From: Eonycteris spelaea
Taxonomy: Eukaryota > Chordata > Mammalia > Chiroptera > Pteropodidae
DNA length: 64,000 nt
Reading direction: 5' to 3'
Assembly: GCA_003508835.1 (NCBI GenBank)
Contig: PUFA01000003.1
Location: forward strand, 8,223,501 to 8,287,500
The position numbers and the translations under genes are program-made. Below, in pieces: positions 12,574-25,295 of the stretch. The notes beneath the pieces were generated by a model that saw only the letters and a list, made by a program, of their open reading frames with translations, was not told the origin of the DNA and searched no databases. Numbering within the stretch: the first letter of the stretch is position 1; each line of letters opens with the position of its first letter.

Positions 12574-14589
12574 GGCTCATTCCTCCTGTAACAAAAGGCC
12601 CTGCTCGGCTTCTGGCATGTGCTCCTTTCTGTGTGACTGGTATGTCTCTGTCTCTGTGTTTGTGCATTTTATACATAAATCCCATGTGAGTTCCCTTCTG
12701 GGAAGTATGATTCTTTCAGCCAGCAGTCTACCCACTGATCAACAAGAGCTCCAAAGTCTGCAGCCTTTTCTCAGACTGGTGCTCTTCCAACTCTCTTTGG
12801 TCAAAATAATAAGAGAATTTCCCTGGCTCTGGACACATTCTCATGATTTTTATCATGGGGTCTGTCTAGTGTCGTCTTACATAGCATACACTCTCATTGT
12901 GGCAAGTTGGCAACTGTTGCTTCTCCTCTCTCCTTCTCTCGACCTCAACTACTTTATACTCTGGTGTCCAGGAGGAGTTAGGCACTAAAACAGCTATCTT
13001 TTTCTTCATCTGAATACTTTAGGGAGATGAGCTACCAGCTTTAACAAGATAAGACAATCATATAATTGGATTGTTCCTAAGCCAATTAAGAGTAAGTGCA
13101 CAAGGATAATTAAAAAGAAATTAAAAAAACATTCTTTGGGGCAACAAATTTAGCAATAAGTTTATCTACTCCATTTTGTTCCAAAATTAAAAACATATTT
13201 TTACTTAGATGGATGTCTTTGAAATAGATCTGTTGGTTTTGTCTTAAAAGACTATATACTTCTCTGAATTTTTTTTCCCATGACATTCTTAAAGAGTTTG
13301 AACCATACTAAATAATAACCAACAGAATAAGTTCTACTTCTCACGTTGCTTATAACATAAATTTCAAAAATTTTTCAATTTTTTCATTTCCCCACATCCC
13401 CTCCCAGTCAGAATCACTCTTGGTAATTGATCTCAATTCCTTCAGATTGAGACTATTTAGGCCATAAAAAAAAAAAAAGAATTAAGCAAATTTCTTTCCT
13501 ATGTTTTCAACATTTCTGTCTCTAGGTTTTACCTGTACTTCTTCTGAGAAAAGAAGCTTCTTCCTAATTCTCTTCCTGTGGTCTTTTTTGTCATTGTTGT
13601 GAAATACTTCAAACGTATAGAAAAATACAGATGCTAATAAAGCAGACATCTACATTTCCATCACCTTGACTCAACAGATACTGGAGTTTGTTAGATTTGC
13701 TTTTGATTTTTAAAATATAGGTACAACTTTTATACTTTTTATATTTGTAAGAGAGTGGCCAATAAATTTTCTCTTAGTTTATCCTTGTGTGTACTTATTC
13801 TGGAATAAAGGTTATGTTAACTTCATAAAGTGAATTAAAGCTTGCTTTCTTTACTGACTCACTGAAATATGTTTAAATGAAGTGGAGGGAGAGTTCCTAG
13901 ATGTATTGGTAAAATTCATTTTCAGAGCTATGTACAATAAGTCCTTTGTGTGCATATAGGGTGGGAGGTTGCCTGTTAATCCATTTTTGAAAAGTTTTTA
14001 CAAACTTATTTAGGTTTTCTATTTTTAAGTCAAATTTGAACATTTATAGACATAATAGTTTATCTGTCTTCAAATATATTGACTGAAGTCATTGTATTAT
14101 GCTTTCTAAAATCTATTTTTAATTATAATTATATCTGCCTTGTAAATCTATACTATATCTCAGATTGTGTCCCTGCCATTTATTCCCATTCATGTTCATT
14201 TATGGCATCTCTTACTAGAGGTATACCTATTCTATTAGTCTAATAAAATAAAAGCTATTTTTTGTTGTTGATGGTCTTCATTGTCTACATTGTCATGAAT
14301 GTCTACTCTTATTCTTACAATCTTTTTCTTCTTCTTGATTTGTACATTTTTAACACTTGAATTTTTAATATTTTTCCACTCTCTAGTATATACAATTTAC
14401 CTCTAAAACTAATTGAGCTGCATGTTATAAAGTTTGGCATTTTCACTTAGAATCTGAATATTTTGTTATTTTATTGCAATTTTTTTTCTTATGAAATACT
14501 TAGAAGTGTCTTTGAATGTGCAAGTATGTAATGGGTGTGTGAGGATTAGAATGTTTCTGTGTTTGGGTTATTGATACCTAATTTATTTC

Positions 14590-16343
14590 CTTTTGGACAG
14601 TAAGATAAAGTTTTACATTATTCTTCAGTATTTGTTGAGACTCACTGGTCAGTTTTGTTTTTTGTTTTCTTACTGTTCCTTGAGTGCTGACAAACAAACA
14701 AACAAACAAACAAACAAACAAACCATGCTTTCTCTTCTGGGCTCAGTGCAGTACCCTATGTTAAATTCATTGGTTCAAGATTGATCATTGAGTTGTTAAA
14801 GTACTCTGTATTCTTGACAAGATTTTTGTCTGCTATCTTAATTTCTGATGAAATATATTAAAGCTTCTAACTAGCATTGTGTAATGCCAGTTTCTCTTTT
14901 TAATTATCTAAATTTTGGAATTTGAATGATATGCTGTTTAGATGGATGCAGGCTTAAGGTTGTTATATATTCCCAGTGAATTACTCTTTTTACACTTAAG
15001 TAATTATCTTTTTCATATCCTGTAAGGTCTTTTACCCTTATTTTGTCTGATATTAATGATGTAGTATTGCATTTTTCTGTTATTTTGAATGCCTAATATT
15101 TCTTAGTTTAACTCATTTTCATCCATATGATGTGATTTGTAAGTAGATCTCTTGTAAGCAGCATATAATTGGATTAAATGACTTTGAAGTATAATGTAAA
15201 AATCCATTTATATTAATTTTGTGCCAGACTTAATTTTTAACTTTTTTCCTCCTTTTATGCCTTCCATTTGATTGATTTTTTTTTCTATGCATTTGTGTGG
15301 AAGTTTTAAGTCTTTCTCGTTTCTTCCAGGGACTACCCTATAGAGTTTTAACAAAGTAAAGAACTAGTTTGTATCTCTCTTGCTCACAAACAGTGCCAAG
15401 GTCTATAGTGTTCTCATTTCAATCACACTTTCTCATCTTGCATATAGTTATTGTCTATTTTATTTCCACTTGGTTTTAAGTATCATTAGTTATTAGTATT
15501 ACTTTTCACTGTTAATGTTTGTTTGGAGTTACCTCTGTCTATTAGTCTTCCATTTTACATTGCTTCTGCTACCCTCTCATTTCTGGTTTGATTTAATTTC
15601 TTTATTTGTTAAGAACATCTACTAGTGGTTATTTCAGCAAGATTTCTAAGGGGCAGAGTTTCCATTTTGGATATTGAAAATGTTCTTATATCACTGCCAT
15701 TTTGAGAGGCTTTGTTATTAATGAAATTCTAGATTGACACTTATTTTTTCTTGGCCCTTTGAAGATATTTCGCTGACATCTGTTATTTATTGATGATAAG
15801 GTTTCGGTGTCTTATTATCATCCCTTTGAAGGTAATCTACTTTTGTTCAAAATTGTTCAAAATTCTCTTTTTAATTTTTGATGTTTTGTGATTTCAGCAC
15901 ATCAAATGTGTATTTATGCTTTTTGAGATTTGGTGTCTTGCTTAATCTGAGGATTCCTGTCATTTTTTCAATTCTAAAAATTTCAGCCATTAGCTCTTAT
16001 ATATATTGCCTCTTTGCCATTTACTGTTTTTTTTCATTCTGAAACTCCTGTAAATGTGCTTTCTGACTGCTTATTCTGTTCCCTGTATTTCTTCTCTATC
16101 CATTTTTTGACTCATCATTTTTTATGCTGCATTTTAGATATTTTCATTAACTTTGTATCTTAATTATTTAATAATCCTTCCTCTGCTATGCTCACTGAGT
16201 ATATTTTTTAATATTTAAAAAAATAATTTTTTAGAAGTACCCTCTGGTTCTGGTTCTGTTTCAGATTTGCCTACATATTGATCATAATGTTCTATTTTTT
16301 CATAATGGTTTTTACTCTTTCTGTTATCTCTAATTATTTAAAA
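14590..16343 (-). mobile_element. Old L1 LINE fragment, antisense
   Basis: Phrases such as TTACCCTTATTTTGTCTGAT, CTCTTGTAAGCAGCATATAA, and the AAATTTCAGCCATTAGCTCT…TTCATTCTGAAACTCC series are typical of the antisense strand of old mammalian L1s. The same series, better preserved, recurs near 31.8-32.4 kb. Strongly decayed, no open reading frame. A hAT element abuts its right end. Boundaries are approximate, and the left part may be a second insertion. Confidence 0.7.
14691..14723. repeat. Microsatellite (CAAA)n
   Basis: Eight pure tandem CAAA units, read directly. Confidence 0.97.
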
Positions 16344-16562
16344 CAGGAGCCAGCCATTTTTCTGTCAAGGGTCAGAGAGTAAATACTGTAGGCTTTGTAG
16401 TTCATGTGATTTCTGTCACAACTATTCAATTCTGCATGGTAGTGTAAAGGCAAACCTAGGCAATATCTAAACAATTGGACATAACTATGTTCCAGTAAAA
16501 TTTTACCAAAACAGGCACTGGACTGGATATAGCTCATACACCATAATTTACTCTGACTCTTG
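16344..16562. mobile_element. Non-autonomous hAT-type DNA element (219 bp) with 8-bp target duplication
   Basis: The body reads CCATTTTTCTGTCAAGGGTC, AGAGTAAATACTGTAGGCTT, and later TGTTCCAGTAAAATTTTACC, a very common mammalian repeat. The left end is CAGGAGCCAGCC and the right end …CTGACTCTTG. Flanking 8-mers ATTTAAAA (16336-16343) and ATTTAAAC (16563-16570) agree at 7 of 8 positions, supporting the boundaries. No coding capacity. I do not give a family name. Confidence 0.85.
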
Positions 16563-17305
16563 ATTTAAACATACTCTATTAAAATCACACTCAAGTGGTT
16601 CTCTTAACTCAAGTAGCTAAGAGTGGTAATTAATTCTTCTGTTTGATGGATCAGCTGACTGTCCATCACAGATTATTTTATTGTGTGTCACAATTTTGAG
16701 TTGTGAACTCTACATACAGCCAGCCGTCTGTTGGAGCCAGTGAACCTTGGGTTATAGAATTATTCTTCAAAACATACTGGCATTTCAGAACTTGCAGCTA
16801 ATATTTTTCTAAAGGATTGCTTTTTAAATTATTACCCTCAAAATACCTTGATAAAAATATTCTGCAATAATCCAGCATTTAGTGTTCTACCTGACACAAG
16901 GGGAGCACACAGCCATCAGTGCAGCCATTATCTCTATTAAAATTAATAGCACCGTTATTTGTTATTATTCATCCTAGTTCTTATAGAATCTATAAAACTT
17001 ATAATTTTACCATTTATGCCCTCAGAGTCTTTGAAAATTCTGGTTAGTTGGAAGCTCATAATTAAAATACTTCTTTTTCTAGACCTGCTGCTACTTTGAG
17101 TTAAAAATATACATGGTATTGAGTGAAGCAGAGATTATGAAAATTAAAGACAATCGAGACAAGACTGAAATACAAAGAAGCTTTGGTGATTTCCTTCTGA
17201 AATATCATTTTTAAAAAGGATAGAATTAAACATATTTATGAATATGTATGCTCAACATATACAGTATGAGTCTGTACAAGTGCATGATTTTCCAATCTAT
17301 AGTAA

Positions 17306-17518
<213 letters not shown>

Positions 17519-18749
17519 TGATATTAGTCACTAGTTATATTATTATGGCAAGTCTGTTATTGAAAATGACCAATAAGAGGATGGATTGTTTTGTAATAAT
17601 ATATTTATGTAAATATATGCTTATTGCTAGCATTAGTGTATTTGTTTAATCGGCCAAAACAAAACCATTTTTTTTATCATTGGTAAGCCAATTCAAATTT
17701 TAAAATATAGCACATTGCTGTAGAGTGAAAACTACAGACTTACCCACAATGGGAAAGGAAAACAAAGAAATCAAACATTCCATTATCAAATAAATTTTTG
17801 AAGTAGCTGCTCCTTTGCCCACAGGGAATATTGAAGTGCAGCAATAAAAAGCCAGGGTTTCTAAGAAATTATGTAAATGTTTTTATTCTCAACTCTTTCC
17901 AAAAGCATTTAAAATTTATGTCTGCAGTTGCCTTCTGAGAGTCTATCATCATGAATATGATTGCCTATAAATAATCACCTTTTTATCTTTTTTTAAGTAT
18001 AACTGGAAATGCTTTAAGTGTATTTTTGTATTTTTGAAATGTCTCTATAATAAAGAAATACAAATATAGACCTATAACAGCAAGCATCAATCATCTTCTA
18101 AAGCTGTTACCTTAGAAAAGAAAATGAAAAAATTTTTTCAACATATAAACTTTTATTAAGTTACACAAAAATTATTAAATGGTGAAAAGGAAATATTTCC
18201 TTGTGATTCTTTTTTCAATACATTTTGACACTGTATAGTTTTCAGTTGATAGAATGTTTATGAATTTTTATCTCAGAATAATCTGTACTTCCATAAATTA
18301 AAATGGGCAATTCTGATTCAGTATTTCTATATTAATCTGAATAATTTTTTAAAGCTTTTTATTTAATTCTGTTTTCTACTAACCCACCTCCTTGCATACA
18401 TACTTAAAATTTGATGAGCTACATTCCTATGTATCTCTTTGGTAGAGATTATTGTTCATATTTAAAAATATATTATTTTTGTTTTGAGTACATTTTTATT
18501 TGGGAGTTTGTCTTCTATAAAAATCTTTAATATTTGCTATGAATATGATCTGATTTAGGTGCTTTGAAATAATGGAAAGACAGTGACTATTAAATGTTTA
18601 TCGAATCAATGATTAAACACACTCTAATTAGATTAATAAGCTATATTTATAAATAATCAAAATATGAGGTAGAAACAGGTAAGTTTAAGAGGAGAAAGTA
18701 CAAAGCACAAAATATATTGTTTTCATATACAGAAGGTAAAAATCAGAGA

Positions 18750-19350
18750 CAAATTTAAGATCCTTGAAGTGGGCCTTGAAATATAGGCAGAATTTGAAAA
18801 ATATAGATTAAAATGTAGCAAGTGAAGTTTCAAAGATAGAAAATCAAGAGCTAATTTTATGGAAGTCTGGATTAGAGGAAGAACAGTGCAAATGAATCTT
18901 GGAAGACAATTTGAAAGTCAATTTTGGGAGATTCTTGAGTCTGAGGCTGAAGAATCTGAATAGTGTTCTCCCTGTGTTTACAATGCAAAGCCATTGAGGG
19001 CTTTCGAGCAGAGCTATAATATATAATATCATTGCTTTTTAAGAAAATTATTCTGGCAGCACTAAAAAGGAATGTTAGAGATGGGAAGCATGACAGTAAA
19101 GATAGTTGTTAGAAAGCAATTTTAGTTGTTTCAAAGAGGCAAAATGAGGGCTTGAATTTTGAGAATAGCATTGAAATTAAAGAGGAGGAGGATAATACTA
19201 TCATCATCATCATCATCATCATCACCATCACCACTACGACTCTCATCCAGTGATAGCAATTTTAACATTTTGTCAAATAACAGTTAAAGTAAGATATAGG
19301 GAGAAGCCACTGAGGACTCTTGGGTTTCAAGCTGTGACTGAGAATTGAGT
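18750..19350. repeat. Purine-rich old interspersed repeat, family unresolved
   Basis: Contains ATTGAGGGCTTTCGAGCAGA…TTATTCTGGCAGC and similar wording that I associate with a common mammalian repeat (…TTTGAGCAGAGG…ATCACTCTGGCTGC…). I cannot name the family safely, and the edges are vague. A (CAT)n microsatellite lies inside it. Confidence 0.4.
19200..19233. repeat. Microsatellite (ATC)n
   Basis: About nine tandem ATC/CAT triplets grading into CACCAT, read directly. Confidence 0.95.
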
Positions 19351-19734
19351 TCAGGAATGAAGAAAAACAATATTCTTATTATTATGGTTTTTTTGGTGGT
19401 GGTGGTGAACTGATTTATTAGCTACACAGTGATTCTTCCACTTCAACATATGTATGGTTTATCTTGCTTACAGTTCTGTTCCCAGCTCCTGGAATAAAAT
19501 TTTGCATATATAATATAGTCAATACATCTTTTGAAATGAAGAAATGACAAATTATCCTATGTTCAGCCAAATATTTCAGTAACCCAGGAGGTCAGTCTAA
19601 GTCCAATATTTTATTCACCTGTAACAGTTTCTGTTCCTCAGTTTTTTTCTAGTCACTGTGAGAAATATAAATGAATAAGGCACATTACCTGTCTTCAAAT
19701 AACATCTAGTTCATCAGGATATTATTTAGTCAAG

Positions 19735-19830
19735 AAATATTTACTGAGCATGTATTATATGTGCTATGCACACTTTGCTAAGTATAGAGGATATAAGAAA
19801 TTTCTGGAGATATAATAGGAGAAAGGCAAC
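19735..19830 (+). repeat. L2 LINE 3'-end fragment
   Basis: ATATTTACTGAGCATGTATT then ATATGTGCTATGCACACTTTGCTAAG…GGATATAA follows the L2 end (ATATTTATTGAGCACCTACTATGTGCCAGGCACTGTGCTAAG…GGGATACA). Confidence 0.75.
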
Positions 19831-20439
19831 CTAATGTTGAAACACTGTAAAATATAACTTTTCTCATTGTTAGGAAAGAAGTTTAATAACTGGATAAACC
19901 TCCACCAAATTTAGCATAAGGCCAGGCAAAGTAATATGAATATCAAAATGGAAATATAAAGAAAGTTTTCTGAGGGTACAGAGGATGAAGAACTTTAGTC
20001 TGAAAGTAACATTGGAAAGATTTAATGGTGGAAAGGGTACTGAAAGTTGACCCTGGAAGGACGTAACAGGTAGTTTTGTAAGTAGAGCCAAGAGAACGTG
20101 AATTTTACAGAGGGAGAGAATGTCGTTTACAAAGGCTTGGCACTCGTGTTTCCGGACGTTCAGTAGTCAGCATAACTGGACCAGGGAAAAGCAGTTGGAT
20201 GCTGTGCTAAAGAGTAGTATGGTTAACATACTTAATGACCTATTTGCAGACCAAGTTATTTCAACTTTTTCTGAAACCAGTGGGTAACATCACAGATTTT
20301 TCAAATGAGAAATAGCATGCATGAATATTTTGTACAATTATTTTAGTGCCTGAACAGAGGGTAGGGGAAGAACAGCCAAAGGATAAATAAAATACAGTCT
20401 TTTCTTTCTCTTAGGAGCCAGTAGCCCTGTGAATGATGG

Positions 20440-20690
20440 ATTGGACAAGCAGAAAGATAAGACATAGGGAGACAGGTTAAGAGACAATTGTAGTAGTTGA
20501 GATCTGCGATAAAGGTCTGACCTTGAGCATTGGCCTTGGAAATGAAAAGAAAGACTGAATTCCACACATAGTTTCAACCCACATGAGTAGGAATAAGTGA
20601 CAGATTTCCTGTGAGATGGAGTTGTAAAAGGTCTAGAAGGCAACTGGTGATTTTATTGCGGGTGACTTGGGAAGACAGAAAGGCTCTGTG
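20440..20690. repeat. Second copy of the unresolved purine-rich repeat type
   Basis: GGGAGACAGGTTAAGAGACA then ATTGTAGTAGTTGAGATCTG matches a wording familiar from a mammalian repeat (GGGAGACCAGTTAGGAGGCTATTGCAATAGTCCAGG…). The family name is not recalled and the edges are uncertain. Confidence 0.4.
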
Positions 20691-21339
20691 GGCCTATCAA
20701 TATTTGATACCAAGAAACTTAGAGCTCTTTCTCTGTGTCTTGAGGTGAGCTCAACCCTCTCTCCTAGCAGAAAGGTAGCTGATGCAACAAGCTATCAAAA
20801 CTGCTGGTGTTTCAGTCCAGCTTATAAATTCCCAAATGGAGATGAACACCACTGTTATCTAGGCCAGAATCAGTAGAAAAAGGCATGGATATGTGAATCA
20901 GATTACATATATTGATTTGAACCAATGTAAGTACTATAATTATGTGAAACATCTAGGAATTTCACTTTTATGAAAGGAATCTTCCTATATTTTTACAAAT
21001 TCTAAATTTCCAGCTTTCTTGTTTTCTTCCCTCGAGTACCCCAGGTTTCTGCCTGATTTCTCCCCTGGAGTACTACAGGGTCTCTTACGCTGGACCAAAT
21101 GAAGCCGGGGTTCATTCCATTATTACATCTTTAAAATATGGGGAGCTACGTTTCCCATTTATCTTGCCACCGCCAATTATTAAGTCAGCCCGTCTGGTAT
21201 TTTATTTTCCTGCATCTATACTTTATTTTTAGAGGTATTTTTAGTCTTAGATTACTTTTTTATTTTTTACCCCTAATTATTTTATAACAATGTCATATCT
21301 ACTTTTATATTTTTTTTTACTCCCATACTTATTACTGCA

Positions 21340-21800
21340 AGTAACAGAAAATAAAACTCAAAACTGACTTAACAGTAAGGCTTGAATTTTCATGGGCTCA
21401 GGGTTAATTAGGAAGAGAGATTAAAGTGGGCTTCTGGCGTTGGCCCTGGTTTCAATTATTATCAAGGACCTATTTCATTATTGTTTAATGAATCAACTTT
21501 AAATCTCCCTTGTTTTTTGCACTATGCTAACCTGAATCTCTTTGTGGTAGGATGGCTACCTGAATCAAAAAATTGGTGCTTGCCTCTTGGTTCACATTCA
21601 TGAGAAACTACTTCTATCCCAGTATTCAAAGAAAAGACCTAAGATTTACACTAATGGTACTTCTTAGATCATATGACCTCTTCTTAATGACTCTAGCCAA
21701 GGAAATAGAATATGCAAATTGGTTTAAGGCAACCAGGCCTACTCTTGAACCTTATTGCTCACCATCTCCTGAAGTAAAATGGTTTACTGTGTAGAGATCA
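21340..21800 (-). mobile_element. Degraded LTR-like interspersed repeat, probable antisense copy
   Basis: CTGCAAGTAACAGAAAATAA then AACTCAAAACTGACTTAACAGTAAGG parallels a familiar mammalian repeat start (GCAAGTAACAGAAAACCCAACTCAAACTGGCTTAAGCAATAAGG). Later AATAGAATATGCAAATTGG fits the same repeat. The class assignment (LTR) is from memory and uncertain. Confidence 0.4.
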
Positions 21801-22339
21801 AGGATACTTCAGAATTCTGGTTTTTAGGAAGTTCTATTAAAAGGATATGCAATGGGAGTAGGGTGGGAAGAAGCTCAGTCATCAACTAATAGTGCCTGTA
21901 GTCATGGGACAGGTATTGAGTTTGGTTTTAACATATTGGGCCGAGATGCTTCTACTATATGAAATGTCCAGAAATGATTATATCTTCAGGTTTGAGATTG
22001 GATAAAATCTACATAGATTCCAGTGTCTGCTATGGGATTTGATGAGACTGTGAGATATCATAGTCATCCCAGAGGAATACATATATTTGTAAGAGAGCAT
22101 GGGTAAGAAAAAGTATGGGAAGGAGTCAGGGAATAGATAGAATATTCAACTCTATGAGAAATCATCAATGTGGAGATCACATACAGGCAACAGTGTGAAA
22201 TGGACATTAGGAGGTCATTGGGGAGTAAGTTGGATGTCTTTCCTTTGTCCTTCTAGATCTACCCTTCAATCTTCTTCATTCTGCTTTGCTCCAGGAAGCT
22301 AACTCATATATGACTAGTGTATCAAAAGGACCTATGCCT

Positions 22340-23345
22340 TCTTTCTTCTTTTTATTTTAAAATAATCATGAACTTTTACAAAATTTAATGATACATGTAG
22401 AATAATTTCCAGCCTGATGATCCATCCTGTCCCCACTCATGATAAACTATGACTTTAAGGTTATATTTTCTGCAAAGAAGTACATTCTCATACATATGCA
22501 CAATCCAAGCAATCAAGATCAGGAAATTAACGACAATCATTATTACCATGTGATTCTTAGATTCTTTTTAAATTTAGCCAGTTGTTCCAATAATGTTACA
22601 TTTAGCAACAAGATCCAGTACAGAATCTTACAGAATCTTTATCTCCTTTATTCTGGAACAGTTCTTCAGTCGTCTCTTGACTTTTATGATTTTGACTCTT
22701 TTGGAGATTATAAAACAATTTGTGTGATGTTTCCTTGTGCTTAGATTCAGATTAAGTGTCTTTAGGAGGAATATACTATGTGATGCTATGTTCTCCTTGC
22801 AACTATTAAGTGGAACACAATTTTGATTTGTCCCAGTACTGATGATAATCTGCACTTCTCCAATGTAAAGTTATTTCTTCTCTGTGATTAAATAGTATTT
22901 TATGAGGAGATTCTTTCAAACTGCATAAACATTCTGTTCTCTAGACTTTCAACTTATTCATTTATTTGTATTTGTATGGTTTCATTGTCTCTTGTTTTTC
23001 AATTGGTTATTATGCTCAAATTGTCTGACATTTGGTCACTGGGAGCCTGTTCAAGCAGTTCCTGTGTCTTCTGACTTGTCTCCATCATTCTTTGAGCACT
23101 TCATTATTTTGAAGCACATCAGATTGTTCCAGTTTCATCTTATACTTTCTTTGCCCCTGCTCAGTAATGTACCCTTTGTCCAAGGAGCCATGGTTGTCTT
23201 TAGTGGAAGATGGTATTTAGAAATCAAGATCTCACAAAACGTGTTCTCTTTGCTGTTAGGGTGTTGCTATTCCCAGATCTAGGACAGAGTTAGGAAATAT
23301 GAATAGCATGTGAATGTATACAAACACATGTGTATGTTCACATAT
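22340..23345 (-). mobile_element. Old L1-type LINE fragment, antisense
   Basis: ATAATCATGAACTTTTACAA, CATTTGGTCACTGGGAGCC, CATCATTCTTTGAGCACTTC and CCAAGGAGCCATGGTTGTCT belong to a well-known decayed mammalian LINE segment on the antisense strand. No open frame survives; the open frames across it are by chance. Subfamily and ends are uncertain. Confidence 0.6.
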
Positions 23346-23624
23346 GCCTAAGTCCTGTTAAGCCCTTTCCCCTTACCTTTCAGGTCAAATACTGTCCTCC
23401 ATTATTAGCTCTAGTTTACTGCACTATCATCTATGGTTTTGCTGCACCTTGACCACACCTTTATAAATAGTCACATTAATTTATTATTCTCAAAAAGTCT
23501 TAACTCGAATGAGCCACCTGTGCCTGCTAGGACTCCTGGCTAACTAATGACCTTTTGAGATAGTAGGATAATCTGAATGTAAGCATATTCTAGTGCTTTG
23601 GGGGAAGGAATGAATATATAATGC

Positions 23625-23760
23625 ATTCATTCAACCAATATTTATTTAATACTTATTACATATCAGATAAGCACTGATGATACATATATTAATAAGCACA
23701 GTACCTACCCTGAGGGAGGTAATGGTTCTAGAGGAGGAAGAGATGTAAAAGCCTATAGTT
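23625..23760 (+). repeat. L2 LINE 3'-end fragment
   Basis: CATTCATTCAACCAATATTT, ATTTAATACTTATTACATAT, then ATAATAAGCACAGTACCTACCCTGAGGGAGG-like text follows the L2 3' end. Confidence 0.75.
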
Positions 23761-23939
23761 ATAGAACTATACCATGATTATAGTATATGCATTGTGCTAT
23801 GGGAACATAGAGAAGAAAATTATATTCTGTCTGTGGTAGTTAGAGAAGGCTTCAAAGAGAAGGTGTCACATGAATTGGGAAGGTGAAGTTCACCAGGTTA
23901 AGTCTGATGTGATGTCCTAGTAGAGGAAACATTTGCCAA

Positions 23940-24175
23940 TAATAAATACTGATTACATAAATCAGTCTTATGCCTTTTGCATAGATTATCTCCAATCCTT
24001 CTAATAACTCTCCAAAGAGTCTGTATTATTAATCCAATTTTACATATATGGAAACTGAGGATCAGGGGGAAAATAGAACTTGTCCAACCTCTTCCAAGTA
24101 AAAACATAGGAGCTGCAATTTGAACACAGATTTTTCTGACTCCACATTCATGCTCTTTCCCCTACATGATGTTCT
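23940..24175 (+). repeat. Near full-length MIR SINE
   Basis: Ordered MIR landmarks are visible: ATAACTCTCCAAAGAGTCTG (for …AACCCTATGAGGTAGGT…), CCAATTTTACATATATGGAA, ACTGAGGATCAGG, AACTTGTCCAACC, GAGCTGCAATTTGAACACAG, and TCTGACTCCACATTCATGCT. About 235 bp. Confidence 0.85.
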
Positions 24176-24654
24176 TTGTCCCTAAGACATGAGCAGAGAA
24201 GCGTATGAGGTCTATCAACATGCAATTGAGATGGCTAGGGTATAAGATAAGTTGAAGCTAGAATGGCAGGTTGGAGCAAGCCTTTAAAAAAGGCCTCAGA
24301 GGTGAGCAAGCAAGTTAGAATATACCAAAAATTTACATTTGAAGCATGACATTATTAGGATTATGTTTTAGAAAAGGGGCTCTATTGGAGGAGTGAGACA
24401 TGAAGCAGAGGCGGGAGATGCCCCCACTTTCCACCTTGCTGTGGTAGCTACACTATCCTTTCTGTCCTTCAAACTTAATTCTCTCTTAGAGTCTGTGCTT
24501 GCTATCAGCTCTGCTAGGAATGCTTTTCTAGTATGTTTTGACAGGGCCAACTCATTCTCTTCCACCAATTAAGTCTCAATAGCATTTTCTCTCAAAGGCT
24601 TTTCTTAACCTCCCCTCCCATCTAACAATGAGTTGTTTTCTGTCTTATTTTTCT

Positions 24655-24805
24655 GTTTATTTTCTTCCTTGTATTCATAATTAACACATGAATTAATTCA
24701 TGTCCTCATGAGAATAAAAGCCGAAGGACAGTGGCTTTCTTTTTCTGTTCACTGTGCCTGGCATGTAGTAACTGTTCAGCAAATGTTTTTGAATGAACGA
24801 ATGAA
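24655..24805 (-). repeat. L2 LINE fragment, antisense
   Basis: ATGAGAATAAAAGCCGAAGG, ACAGTGGCTTTC…TTCACTGTGCCTGGCATGTAG, then TTTGAATGAACGAATGAA is the antisense L2 3' region. Confidence 0.8.
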
Positions 24806-24914
24806 CACAGGCCAGAAAACCACTTACAAGGCTAGTTTAACATGTTTGATAAACAGCAGAACTTTAGCCAAAGCCATTATAGAATGAAAAAGAAAGGCCT
24901 AATTTGTAAGACAT

Positions 24915-25295
24915 TGTATTAATTTGTTAGGGCTATCATAACAAGATATAGACTGGGTGACCTGAAAGCAGAAATGTATTTTCTCACTGTTATGGAGGCC
25001 GCAAGTCCAAGATCAAGGTGCTGGCCTGCTTGGATTCTGCTGAGGTCTCTCCTGTTGGCTTGCAGAAGGCCTTTTTTTTTTTTTAATGAGTCATCACATG
25101 GCCTTTTCTCTTTGTGACCAAATCCCTGGTATCCCCTCCTCTTTTTATAAAGACACCACTCTTATTGGATTAGGGCCTCACCCATATGATCCTTGTTTAT
25201 GCTTAATTAACTCCTTAAAAGCCCTGTCTTCAAAAGCGTTGGCAGTCAGGACTTCAGCATAGGATTTGGGGGTGGACACAAGTCAGTCCAATACA
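24915..25295 (-). mobile_element. Solo MaLR-type (MLT1/MST-like) LTR, antisense, with intact GACAT target duplication
   Basis: The 381-bp sequence begins TGTATTAATTTGTTAGGGCT and ends …AGTCAGTCCAATACA, so it has the TG…CA termini of a retroviral-type LTR. It is flanked on both sides by GACAT (24910-24914 and 25296-25300). Interior phrases (GAGGCCGCAAGTCCAAGATC, TTGGCTTGCAGAAGGCC, CACATGGCCTTTTCTC, TTGGATTAGGGCC) are those of mammalian MaLR LTRs read on the reverse strand. Only one LTR is present, so it is the usual product of recombination between two LTRs. A T-run expansion sits at about 25072-25083. Confidence 0.9.

Noticed and set aside
12572..12988. 138-codon open frame, one of the two longest in the window
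   Set aside because: No family resemblance, no splice context, low-complexity content, and it sits next to a T25 run. A frame this long is expected by chance in 64 kb.
22439..22744. 101-codon open frame in an old LINE region
   Set aside because: Chance frame across decayed antisense L1-type sequence.
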